Counted from the stretch's first letter, positions 1 to 6,391 are shown. The stretch is DNA of 13,477 bases from Candidatus Sphingobacterium stercoripullorum (GCA_019114715.1 DXEZ01000179.1:1-13477); one strand, 5' to 3'. Numbers and translations are program-made. The notes: a model not told the origin generated them from the letters alone.

Positions 1-128
1 CATAAAACATTTTGTAAATTGCAGAAAGATAAGCCACTCCAACCCTAACTTGTCCACAAGTCGGAAGTTTAAATAACATACAGCTTATCCGTACCAAAGG
101 TGAGGATAAAGCGTACATACAGTGTATT

Positions 129-314
129 ATGAGAAGGATCTGCATATACCCAAAAGACATATCCCGGATAACCGGCAAGAGTTATCGGCAGAGCCTCCGT
201 ATTTACAATGCCATCAAAAAGGTACACCACAAGAAACCCCATCAATTAGTGACCGTTCAAGAACTCTGTCAATATCTTGGACTAGACTTAGAAATAGTAA
301 GCAAGCAGATTTAA
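129..314 (+). CDS. Small conserved flavobacterial-type protein, function unknown
   Basis: A 61-residue basic protein. It opens with MRRICIYPKDISRITGKSY and continues with a helix-rich body ending in LVTVQELCQYLGLDLEIV. The pattern (I-Y-P-K-D-I-x-R-I-T-G-K-S-Y-R-Q-S near the N-terminus, a Val-Thr-Val-x-Glu-Leu segment leading into a Y-L-G-L turn near the C-terminus) matches a family of short hypothetical proteins I recall from many Flavobacteriia. The second half could form a compact DNA-binding-like helix pair, but this is inference and no function is established. The ATG at 129 is chosen because the family N-terminus begins there; a longer open frame starting at 122 in another register is a shadow. 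A short inverted repeat (83-90 with 104-112) sits just upstream. If the tRNA-Ser remnant at 492-513 is an attachment site, this gene lies on the element side. Confidence 0.65.
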   Translation: MRRICIYPKDISRITGKSYRQSLRIYNAIKKVHHKKPHQLVTVQELCQYLGLDLEIVSKQI

Positions 315-415
315 AAATCACACTGCTTTCCAAATATTTTTTAGACAGGTATAAGAAATAGTCAAGTTTAATTTTGTATATTAGTAGTGAAAACAGGAAC
401 TGAATAGTAGGGTTT

Positions 416-448
416 ATTCTAAAGAGACCAAATCGAGACCTTTAGAAT
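416..448. repeat. 9-bp inverted repeat enclosing a GAGACC direct repeat
   Basis: The arms ATTCTAAAG (416-424) and CTTTAGAAT (440-448) are perfect complements separated by 15 bases. The sequence GAGACC occurs twice (424-429 and 435-440), five bases apart. The right arm is followed by a T-rich stretch, so on the plus strand this could terminate transcription of the small gene ending at 314. Its position 44 bases from the tRNA remnant also fits an integrase or excisionase binding site. The sequence alone does not decide between these. Confidence 0.45.
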
Positions 449-491
449 TTATGTTTTGTAAAGGGTTTGAAATCAGGTTGATAGGGAAGAT

Positions 492-513
492 GTTCGAATC
501 CCTTCCTCTCCGC
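492..513 (+). other. 3'-terminal fragment of a tRNA-Ser gene; candidate attachment (att) site
   Basis: The segment reads as the end of a tRNA: T-loop TTCGAAT (493-499), 3' T-stem strand CCCTT (500-504), 3' acceptor strand CCTCTCC (505-511) and discriminator G (512), which is the base expected for serine. CCA is not encoded. An acceptor 5' strand (GGAGAGG), anticodon arm and matching 5' T-stem strand are absent upstream: the five bases before the T-loop do not pair with CCCTT. A native-looking terminator follows at 535-566. Tyrosine recombinases that use tRNA 3' ends leave such a displaced tail at the distal end of the integrated element, while the intact tRNA sits at the other end. By this reading the element lies to the left and runs off the window. 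Confidence 0.65.
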
Positions 514-534
514 ATCATAAATACATTTTATATC

Positions 535-567
535 AAACCCTATAATTAAAACTAATTATAGGGTTTT
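535..567 (+). terminator. Intrinsic terminator behind the tRNA-Ser remnant
   Basis: The 14-bp perfect inverted repeat AAACCCTATAATTA (535-548) / TAATTATAGGGTTT (553-566) has a four-base loop, AAAC, and the 3' arm ends in a short T run. Its place 22 bases behind the tRNA 3' end is typical for the terminator of a tRNA gene, which supports this side being the original chromosomal flank. It should act on either strand. Confidence 0.75.
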
Positions 568-688
568 GTCGTCTATAGAATATCCTATTATTAAAATACG
601 ATTACTTCATGCGAGAACTTGAAAAATGGTCGTCTAGAGTCTCGTCTTTGACGTGTGTGTAAATTGAAATGGCTACAACTAAGGTGTG

Positions 689-802
689 TTAACCTTTATG
701 TTTTCCATAAACAAGATGTGGAGTGAGGTTTTTATACAACGGAACGTAAAATCCATTCTTCTCTTTAGCGTGGATGGGATATAAGCTACCATTAACCTTG
801 GC
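689..802 (-). pseudogene. C-terminal remnant of an unidentified protein gene
   Basis: An open frame of 37 codons ends at a TAA (689-691) and has a TAG just upstream (803-805) but no usable start codon. The translation contains YPIHAKEKNGFYVPLYKN followed by LTPHLVYGKHKG, which looks like real protein rather than random AT-rich translation: aromatic, Pro and Gly residues are well mixed and Leu/Ile runs are absent. It lies directly downstream of the kinase gene on the same strand. I do not recognise the family. It may instead be a chance open frame. Confidence 0.3.
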
Positions 803-827
803 CTAAACAGTATCTTATTAAATAAGT

Positions 828-1448
828 CTATCGACCTATGGACTTTCCTATATCATTTTCCCAGATATAATTTTCAATGAAAGGCTCTAAATCCTTATGG
901 TACCAAACCGGTTTTTTATTCGAATAATTTTCTAAACCAAAAGATCGATCATAGCGTCCAATGTTTTTAATGGCTTTTTTCGTCACGTTCAAAAAACTTA
1001 TCCTATCAAACATTGAAAAGTTTTCTTTGAGTAAGGGCAATTGATTGTGGTACATTTCTTTGATGGTCTGCGGTTCAACTAAATGAAGGCCGTTATGATA
1101 TCTAAGTTCCGCTCGTGTTAAACAAAGCTCTAATTCATCTGTAAAAAAAAGAAATGCTTCAATTTGATTTTGCTTGTTAAAATTCCAAATTGATTTTGCA
1201 TAATCGTACTGATGGTTGTAGCCTAGGTTTAGCTCTAAAGCAAAATCCTCACTATTTATTAGGTTCTGGCGGATAATATTTCTAACTCGATACATGGAGT
1301 GTATTTTATAATCTATATACCCTTTCGCTTTATATTTCATTCGAGCATCATCTTCATTCAAGATTTCAAATCCCTTAGGCAATAATAAGTGTCCTAAGGT
1401 ACTTTTACCTACACCTGGGGGACCTGCTATGAAATAAATTCTTGCCAT
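828..1448 (-). CDS. Zeta-toxin-like P-loop kinase (probable toxin of a toxin-antitoxin pair)
   Basis: A 206-residue cytoplasmic P-loop NTPase. Walker A is GPPGVGKST at residues 9-17 (Lys15, Ser16). Next comes ILNEDDARMK (residues 29-38), whose acidic pair sits where zeta toxins carry the catalytic/substrate Asp. ALELNL (70-75) replaces the zeta E-T motif. RAELRYHNGLH (112-122) matches the zeta pattern R-x3-R-x3-G-G-H, with the second Gly changed to Leu. Known zeta toxins phosphorylate UDP-N-acetylglucosamine and block wall synthesis; that this protein does so is inference, and a house-cleaning nucleotide or small-molecule kinase is possible. The C-terminus (WYHKDLEPFIENYIWEND) is a family-specific tail. 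The start at 1448 overlaps the upstream gene by 22 bases, so translation is probably coupled to the putative antitoxin. Confidence 0.75.
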   Translation of the reverse strand: MARIYFIAGPPGVGKSTLGHLLLPKGFEILNEDDARMKYKAKGYIDYKIHSMYRVRNIIRQNLINSEDFALELNLGYNHQYDYAKSIWNFNKQNQIEAFLFFTDELELCLTRAELRYHNGLHLVEPQTIKEMYHNQLPLLKENFSMFDRISFLNVTKKAIKNIGRYDRSFGLENYSNKKPVWYHKDLEPFIENYIWENDIGKSIGR

Positions 1449-1675
1449 TTTTTTGTGTCTAATTCTTCTATTCTGCCATCGCTATATTCTGCTATAAAAT
1501 CCCCATGCTCATTTTCATAAACTAAAGGCTGGCCAATAGAAAATAAATGTTCTCTAATTTTACCAGGTAACGCCTTATGCCATTGTTCCCTTTCATTAGA
1601 TGTCATTTCCTGCAAAGATTTTTCTAGCACACCTCTGCTAACCAGTTCACTGTCTTTAAAATCATCTGTCCCCAT
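1427..1675 (-). CDS. Small acidic protein, probable antitoxin partner of the zeta-like kinase
   Basis: An 82-residue protein counted from the ATG at 1675-1673; a TTG two codons upstream (1681) would add two residues but the ATG is preferred. It has a charged, predicted-helical N-terminal half (DDFKDSELVSRGVLEKSLQEM) and a C-terminal small beta unit with PLVYENEHGDFIAEYSDGR. The pattern P-(V/L)-x-Y-x-x-x-x-G-x-(I/V)-x-x-x-x-x-D-G-R recalls small proteins I remember being encoded directly before zeta-like kinases in other bacteria. Its 3' end overlaps the kinase start, the antitoxin-first order of classical toxin-antitoxin operons. It shows no clear DNA-binding motif. Neutralising activity is inferred from context only. 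Confidence 0.65.
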   Translation of the reverse strand: MGTDDFKDSELVSRGVLEKSLQEMTSNEREQWHKALPGKIREHLFSIGQPLVYENEHGDFIAEYSDGRIEELDTKKWQEFIS

Positions 1676-1678
1676 ATT

Positions 1679-1686
1679 CAAACTTA
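1679..1686 (-). promoter_or_regulatory. Candidate -7 box for the kinase pair, implying a leaderless transcript
   Basis: On the minus strand this reads TAAGTTTG, a full match to the Bacteroidota -7 consensus TAnnTTTG. It ends only three bases before the ATG at 1675, so a transcript from it would have almost no 5' leader. No TTG -33 element occurs at the usual 19-21 base distance; the nearest is 27 bases away. The match may be chance. Confidence 0.2.
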
Positions 1687-2355
1687 CTAAAAACTATTTT
1701 CATTTATTCTTTTCAATTAGCATATTGTCGAAATAGGGGTAACTTCTTGCGTACATTACTATAGTGTTGTAAATGCAAGTAGGAATATCTTATTTAAAGG
1801 TTGAAAAATATATCATAAGGAAGATGCCATTACAAATGGGAAGAGAATATTAGAAGGTAGTAATAACGCATACTCTTTAAAAATATTGGCTCTGGCGTGA
1901 GTTGGTAGTTCATTCTAGTACTTACGTGGTGTATCTAGATTAAATGATGGAGCATATAGCCATGCCCGAAGGGTTTCCCAAAAAGAGTGAAATTATTCTA
2001 CGGCCAATGATGGGGAAGAAGGTGTACTTCTAAAAAAAATAGCAACCATGCACCTAAGCACACGCTATTATGCCATCATTTTTGACGTTTTTGCAAGTGC
2101 TATATTATTCAATAATGAAATTGACATTTATTCAAAATAGAGTTTAATTAACTTTTTAAGGCTCGACTATTGAGGTTTTACAGGATCTGTAAGCTTTGCT
2201 TTCTAAACCTAAGGAATACAATTGAAACCATCACCCTTGTGTATTTAAAATAAAACTACTGGTTTTAAGGTGAATTACTTTAGAAGTTAATCTCTATTTG
2301 TAGAGAGGGAGAGAGTAATGTGTAAAGTGGAGAATAGTTCGATTCACTTGAAATA
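1687..2355. other. Long intergenic stretch without a convincing gene
   Basis: About 670 AT-rich bases separate the kinase pair from the end of the S9 peptidase gene. The best short frames are a 29-codon plus-strand ORF (1944-2033) and a 30-codon one starting with ATG near 2048; neither has a recognisable motif or ribosome binding site. A compact multi-hairpin element is visible at 2173-2210: outer arms AGGTTT/AAACCT enclose TTACAG-GAT-CTGTAA. It could belong to a small RNA or an old terminator. I see no tRNA, repeat array or insertion sequence here. Confidence 0.5.
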
Positions 2356-2386
2356 CATGCAGGAAGCCTGAAACGGCCCCTGCATG
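2356..2386 (-). terminator. Probable terminator of the S9 peptidase gene
   Basis: CATGCAGG (2356-2363) pairs with CCTGCATG (2379-2386), and GCC (2366-2368) with GGC (2375-2377) inside, making an 11-bp stem with small internal mismatches. It begins 10 bases past the stop codon of the minus-strand peptidase. The following U-tract on that strand is short and imperfect (TATTTC), so termination may be partial. Confidence 0.55.
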
Positions 2387-2396
2387 AGTAAGTGTC

Positions 2397-4895
2397 TTAT
2401 CTTTTCAGAGGGATTTCCCTATTGATTTCTGTGATATCTGTTTGATCCATATTTGAATCATCTAAAAGATGTTCAGCAAAATAATCAGCCATTTTCCAGA
2501 AGAAGTATTCTGTCATATTTCCAAATGCATGGCGCTGACCAGGTAATAACAAAAAGTCAAACCTTTTATTCGCTTTAATTAGTGCTTCAACCATTCTAAT
2601 AGAGTTCGCTGGATGCACGTTATTGTCGATGTCACCAGTTGCGATTAGAAGCTTTCCTTTTAAGTTTTTCGCAAGTTGAGTATTCCTTTCAATTTGATAA
2701 GTGAAAGTCGTATCGCCTTTGGCGCTGACCTTTTCTGTAACACCGTGGTGTCGTTCACTCCACCAACGGTTATAAATATTGTTTTCGTGGTTTCCAGCAC
2801 CAGAAACAGCTACTTTGAAAAAATCAGGATAAACTAGCATAGCAGCTGTAGACATGAATCCTCCGCCGGAGTGACCCGTTATTCCTACTTTTTCAATATC
2901 TATAAAGTCATGTCTAGCGGCAAGCTGCTCAACAGTAACCTTTTTGTCTTCTAACCCATAATCTCTCAGGTTCCCATATCCATAGGTGTGGTACCATTTA
3001 GAACGTGCAGGGTGACCGCCTCTGTTACCAACTGTGACTACAATGAAGCCCATTTGTGATAGCCTGTCTATTCTATCCATACTTCTGCCAAAAGATTTGT
3101 TGACAGCCTCTGTTTGAGGACCTGGATAAACATATTCAATGATAGGGTATCTACGTGTAGAGTCAAAGTCAAATGGCTTGTACATAACACCGTAAAGGTC
3201 CGTAATGCCGTCTCCAGCTTTCACTTTAAATGGCTCTGGGAATTGATAACCGGCTTCAAAAAGTAAAGACAAGTCTGCTTCCTCTAAGTCCATTACCTTT
3301 TGACCAGACGAACTGTATAATGCAGTTGCAGGTGTTGTGTTTACTCTGGAGTAGTTATTTACGAAGTAATTGCCACTTTCACTAGTTGCCACTTGATGGT
3401 CGAAGTCTCCAGGGTTGAGTAACTTAGGCTGTCCGCCGTTTAAAGACAATGAATAGTGGTGTAAATAATAAGGGTCTTCTCCCTCTTCCATACCATTTGC
3501 GGTAAATGTGAAGGTTTTTGAAGACTCGTTATAACTTGTAATATTCTCGCAGTTGAACTCACCTTCAGTAAGTTGTCTCTGTAAGCTTCCGTCTTTATTG
3601 TATAGGTAGTAATGCCCCCACCCATCACGCTGAGACCAGTGGATAAATTGATTGCCTTGGTTAACGAGCTGAGGCTTTTTAATGTCTAGGTAAACATTTG
3701 ATCGTTCCTCGACTAAAGTATTAACCTCACCATTGATGTTTACAGAAAGAATATCTATTCTTTTTAAATCTCTGCTGGATCTTGCCAAATAAAACGAGTT
3801 ATTGTCTCCTAGCCAGTAATTAATGAATATTTTACCTGTTAAGCTGGATTGATTGCGATCCTTGTTATAAACACTGATTGTTTGGTTTTTAAATGCCGAA
3901 ACATCTACCTGCTTTGAAGTAAGGGTGTTTGCATCAAAAATATGCAGTTCTACTTCAGTTGAGTCGCTTTCCCCCGGCATTAAATATTTATAAGTTTCAA
4001 GGGTTGGCCTTTTTGAACCCACATTATTAATTACCCAAAGAGGATTGAGGTGTCTGTTATCTTTTCTACTGAGGACGAAATGATTACCATCAGGTGACCA
4101 GGAAAGGGACACAGGTTTTCTTTTCTCTAGTTCTTCTTTTTCATTTTTACCATCTCCAGTAGTTGTGCTGTACTGATCTCCGCCCCATGCATAATACTGA
4201 ACTCCATCGGTAGTAAATTGATGCTCTACTATCGTGCTATCCTTTTCGTCTTTTACGGCTTTATCGTAGTTTTCTTTATCCATCCAATAAAGGTTGTAAT
4301 TCTTTGCAAAATAAACCTTTGTGGTATCTGGAGAAAAGTTAGCCCATGAAAGACGCTTGATATCCTTAAGAGTATCGGAAATTTCTTTTAAGGTTTTATT
4401 TGCCAGATTGTATTCTAGGTAATAGGTTTTCTTTTTTAGAGTGTCTGATTTGTTTTTCAGTTTTTTTATTTCCTCTTCACTCTTTACAGTGTCTTTGGTG
4501 CTTCTCACCTCAAAGCGTATATGCTGCTCATCCTCCGTGAATTTTAAGTTAAATAATCCGAGGTTTTGTTTATCTGCAGGGTTTTTGACGATCCTAGTGA
4601 TCTGTGCAGCTAAATCTGCATGATCAAACAGCTCTTCTTTTTTTCTTTTTGCAGGGTCGACCAGGTAGTATCTTTTTCCTTCTGAGGTTGTGTATTCATA
4701 CCAGAATTTATCCGAATGGTTTATCCAGTTTGGACGTACATCGGTAGAGAAAATCATAGTCCGCAGTTTGCTAGGAGAAAACTGGGATGCTAACCTATAA
4801 TTAGCCTTGAGCTTATGTTTCTCATTTTTTTCTTGTGCTGTACTCGTGTATACTAATAAACAGCAGATGCTTAAAATAAAATAGAGTTTCTTCAT
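2397..4895 (-). CDS. Secreted S9 family (DPP-IV-like) serine peptidase
   Basis: An 832-residue exported prolyl-oligopeptidase-clan enzyme, expected to cleave peptides in the periplasm. A signal peptide covers about residues 1-20 (MKKLYFILSICCLLVYTSTA, cleavage before Gln). A beta-propeller (DPPIV_N type) spans roughly 60-570, including the hallmark RDGWGHYYLYN. The alpha/beta-hydrolase domain follows: YPIIEYVYPGPQT leads in, the nucleophile is Ser676 in GHSGGGF, Asp757 lies in GDIDNNVH and His789 in GQRHAF, giving a complete triad. Length is a little above DPP-IV (about 760) because of lysine-rich propeller insertions and a short C-terminal tail. I see no clear copy of the Glu-Glu motif that anchors the substrate N-terminus in DPP-IV, so dipeptidyl specificity is not proven. 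The gene is monocistronic, and an IS element lies about 190 bases upstream. Confidence 0.9.
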   Translation of the reverse strand: MKKLYFILSICCLLVYTSTAQEKNEKHKLKANYRLASQFSPSKLRTMIFSTDVRPNWINHSDKFWYEYTTSEGKRYYLVDPAKRKKEELFDHADLAAQITRIVKNPADKQNLGLFNLKFTEDEQHIRFEVRSTKDTVKSEEEIKKLKNKSDTLKKKTYYLEYNLANKTLKEISDTLKDIKRLSWANFSPDTTKVYFAKNYNLYWMDKENYDKAVKDEKDSTIVEHQFTTDGVQYYAWGGDQYSTTTGDGKNEKEELEKRKPVSLSWSPDGNHFVLSRKDNRHLNPLWVINNVGSKRPTLETYKYLMPGESDSTEVELHIFDANTLTSKQVDVSAFKNQTISVYNKDRNQSSLTGKIFINYWLGDNNSFYLARSSRDLKRIDILSVNINGEVNTLVEERSNVYLDIKKPQLVNQGNQFIHWSQRDGWGHYYLYNKDGSLQRQLTEGEFNCENITSYNESSKTFTFTANGMEEGEDPYYLHHYSLSLNGGQPKLLNPGDFDHQVATSESGNYFVNNYSRVNTTPATALYSSSGQKVMDLEEADLSLLFEAGYQFPEPFKVKAGDGITDLYGVMYKPFDFDSTRRYPIIEYVYPGPQTEAVNKSFGRSMDRIDRLSQMGFIVVTVGNRGGHPARSKWYHTYGYGNLRDYGLEDKKVTVEQLAARHDFIDIEKVGITGHSGGGFMSTAAMLVYPDFFKVAVSGAGNHENNIYNRWWSERHHGVTEKVSAKGDTTFTYQIERNTQLAKNLKGKLLIATGDIDNNVHPANSIRMVEALIKANKRFDFLLLPGQRHAFGNMTEYFFWKMADYFAEHLLDDSNMDQTDITEINREIPLKR

Positions 4896-4997
4896 TTTGG
4901 TAAAATTAGTAGGCTAAGCTATCAATTAAACCCTTTAGAGGCTAATAAATCAACTGTAATATTTTTGATAAGCTTATCCTTACTTGAAGCTTTTGGT

Positions 4998-5081
4998 CTA
5001 GTTCAGAGTCTTTTTTATACAGTTAATAACAATTCGTTTTCTTAATGGTTCGTCATTATTTAAAGGTTTTACTCCAATAGC
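4998..5081 (-). pseudogene. C-terminal fragment of a gene cut off at the IS left end
   Basis: Reading leftwards from the IS boundary, the minus strand has an uninterrupted frame of 27 codons ending at a TAG (4998-5000). It encodes AIGVKPLNNDEPLRKR and then IVINCIKKTLN. The composition looks like genuine coding sequence, and the frame is closed by a stop inside the IS end, as expected for a gene truncated by insertion. The family is not recognised. On the far side of the IS (6404-6473, minus) a 23-codon open frame might be the other half, but it is too short to argue for. Confidence 0.35.
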
Positions 5082-5092
5082 GTCCTAAATAA
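5082..5092 (+). repeat. IS left terminal inverted repeat
   Basis: GTCCTAAATAA is exactly complementary to 6392-6402. Beyond these 11 bases the two ends diverge. Confidence 0.75.
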
Positions 5093-5099
5093 TTAAAAA

Positions 5100-5162
5100 G
5101 GAGAAGGTTCTTTTGTTCCTCAAATCTTACCTTTGAGGTGCTACACAAAATAAAACTTCTCC
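5100..5162 (+). promoter_or_regulatory. Nested hairpins in the transposase leader next to the start codon
   Basis: The arm GGAGAAG (5100-5106) is complementary to CTTCTCC (5156-5162), which ends one base before the transposase ATG at 5164. Inside lies a second perfect stem, CCTCAAA (5118-5124) with TTTGAGG (5132-5138), around a seven-base loop. A transcript entering from outside the IS would contain both arms and pair up the initiation region. A transcript starting inside, downstream of 5106, would not. Such sequestration is known for IS10 and IS50; here it is inferred from sequence. Confidence 0.5.
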
Positions 5163-5163
5163 G

Positions 5164-6333
5164 ATGGTAAATATAACATTGTTTTCTCAGATTATTCAAA
5201 AACTTAACCGTTCATCTTTCAATAAATTGGTTAAGAATCGTCAGACCGACAAACATAATAAAGGTCTTAACAGCTGGACACATCTGGTTTCCATGCTTTT
5301 CTGCCAGTTTTCCAAGAGCCAATCCGTTCGGGATATCAGTAACGGTCTGCGTTCTGCTACAGGGAACCTGAATCATCTAGGGGTGGAGAAAGCTCCATCC
5401 AAATCTACGCTCAGCTATCAGAACCAACGAAGGGACTGGGAACTCTTCAGGGATTATTACTATAAGTTGCTTGAAACATTAGGACAGCAGGCTTATAAAA
5501 GGCGAGTTAAGTTCAGGATCAAGTCCAAAATATTCTTGCTAGACTCCACCACCATCAGCCTTTGTTTAAGTCTGTTCGACTGGGCAAGGTACAAGACGAC
5601 TAAAGGGGCGATCAAGATGCACACCTTACTAGATTACGATGGACATTTGCCCGCTTATGTCCATATCACAGATGGTAAAACGGCGGATAATAAAGGAGCC
5701 TACGACATTCCATTACTCAGGCAGAGCGTTATTGTAGCCGATAGGTTTTACAATGATTTTTCCTTGCTGAATGTCTGGGACAGCAACCAGGTTTATTTTG
5801 TGATACGACATAAAGAAAACATGCTCTTCAAGAGCATTAAAGAGAACGAACTTCCAGATAACCGTCACGGGCACATCCTGAAAGATGAGATCATTGAGCT
5901 AACAGGAACTGAATCTAAAAAGAAGTTCCCCGGTCAGCTGCGCAGAGTGGTTGTCTGGAACGATGAAAACAAGCAGGAAATAGAAATTATAACCAATCAA
6001 ATGTCTTGGACAGCAAACACAATAAGTGAGCTTTATAAGGCTAGATGGCAAGTAGAGATCTTTTTCAGAGAAATCAAACAGCTCCTACATATCAAATCCT
6101 TTATCGGAACTTCAGAAAATGCGGTAATGATACAGATATGGACAGCGTTAATAACCATACTCATCCTAAAGGCTCTTAAAGCAATGGCTAAATACCCTTG
6201 GTACTTATCAAATCTAGTAGCTTTTATCAGGTTGATCCTTTTTGTGAAAATAGAACTGCAAAAATGGCTAGACAACCCTTTTGAAGAGCCCAAACCACCA
6301 CCACAAAGCTTTATGCAGGGGGTCCTATTCTGA
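5164..6333 (+). CDS. IS4-family DDE transposase
   Basis: A 389-residue transposase catalysing cut-and-paste movement of the surrounding IS. The N-terminal region (about 5-80; FSQIIQKLNRSSFNKLV, then HNKGLNSWTHLVSMLFCQFS) matches the DUF4372-type N-terminal domain of this IS4 branch. The RNase-H-fold catalytic domain has Asp127 in LLDSTT, Asp193 in VADRFYND and Glu298 in the Y-x2-R-x3-E-x6-K signature (Tyr291, Arg294, Glu298, Lys305), so the DDE triad is complete. Length is normal and there is no frameshift. The ATG at 5164 follows the leader hairpin directly. Confidence 0.93.
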   Translation: MVNITLFSQIIQKLNRSSFNKLVKNRQTDKHNKGLNSWTHLVSMLFCQFSKSQSVRDISNGLRSATGNLNHLGVEKAPSKSTLSYQNQRRDWELFRDYYYKLLETLGQQAYKRRVKFRIKSKIFLLDSTTISLCLSLFDWARYKTTKGAIKMHTLLDYDGHLPAYVHITDGKTADNKGAYDIPLLRQSVIVADRFYNDFSLLNVWDSNQVYFVIRHKENMLFKSIKENELPDNRHGHILKDEIIELTGTESKKKFPGQLRRVVVWNDENKQEIEIITNQMSWTANTISELYKARWQVEIFFREIKQLLHIKSFIGTSENAVMIQIWTALITILILKALKAMAKYPWYLSNLVAFIRLILFVKIELQKWLDNPFEEPKPPPQSFMQGVLF

Positions 6334-6391
6334 AAAAAGTGAAAAAGCAGGCGAAATAACGCTAGATAGACGAAATATGTGCTAACTAAAT

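Noticed and set aside
2..76. Plus-strand open frame of 24 codons at the left edge ending in TAA, possibly the tail of an upstream gene
   Set aside because: It is too short and has no recognisable sequence; with the upstream DNA missing it cannot be told from chance.
369..376. TAATTTTG matching the -7 promoter consensus
   Set aside because: No TTG lies at the proper distance upstream and no gene starts downstream on that strand.
425..513. A complete tRNA gene ending at 512
   Set aside because: There is no 5' acceptor strand complementary to CCTCTCC, no anticodon arm and no matching 5' T-stem strand, so only the 3' end is present.
568..636. Direct repeat GTCGTCTA (568-575 and 629-636) as an att or target duplication
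   Set aside because: Eight bases repeated within 70 bases can occur by chance, and nothing mobile lies between the copies.
1944..2033. 29-codon plus-strand ORF
   Set aside because: It has no ribosome binding site, motif or neighbour that supports it.
5074..5078. CCAAT left of the IS as part of a target-site duplication
   Set aside because: The matching bases on the right (ATTG, 6406-6409) are in inverted, not direct, orientation, so they can only extend the terminal repeats.
6033..6293. Minus-strand open frame of 86 codons inside the transposase gene
   Set aside because: It lies wholly within the conserved DDE coding sequence on the other strand and is a shadow frame.
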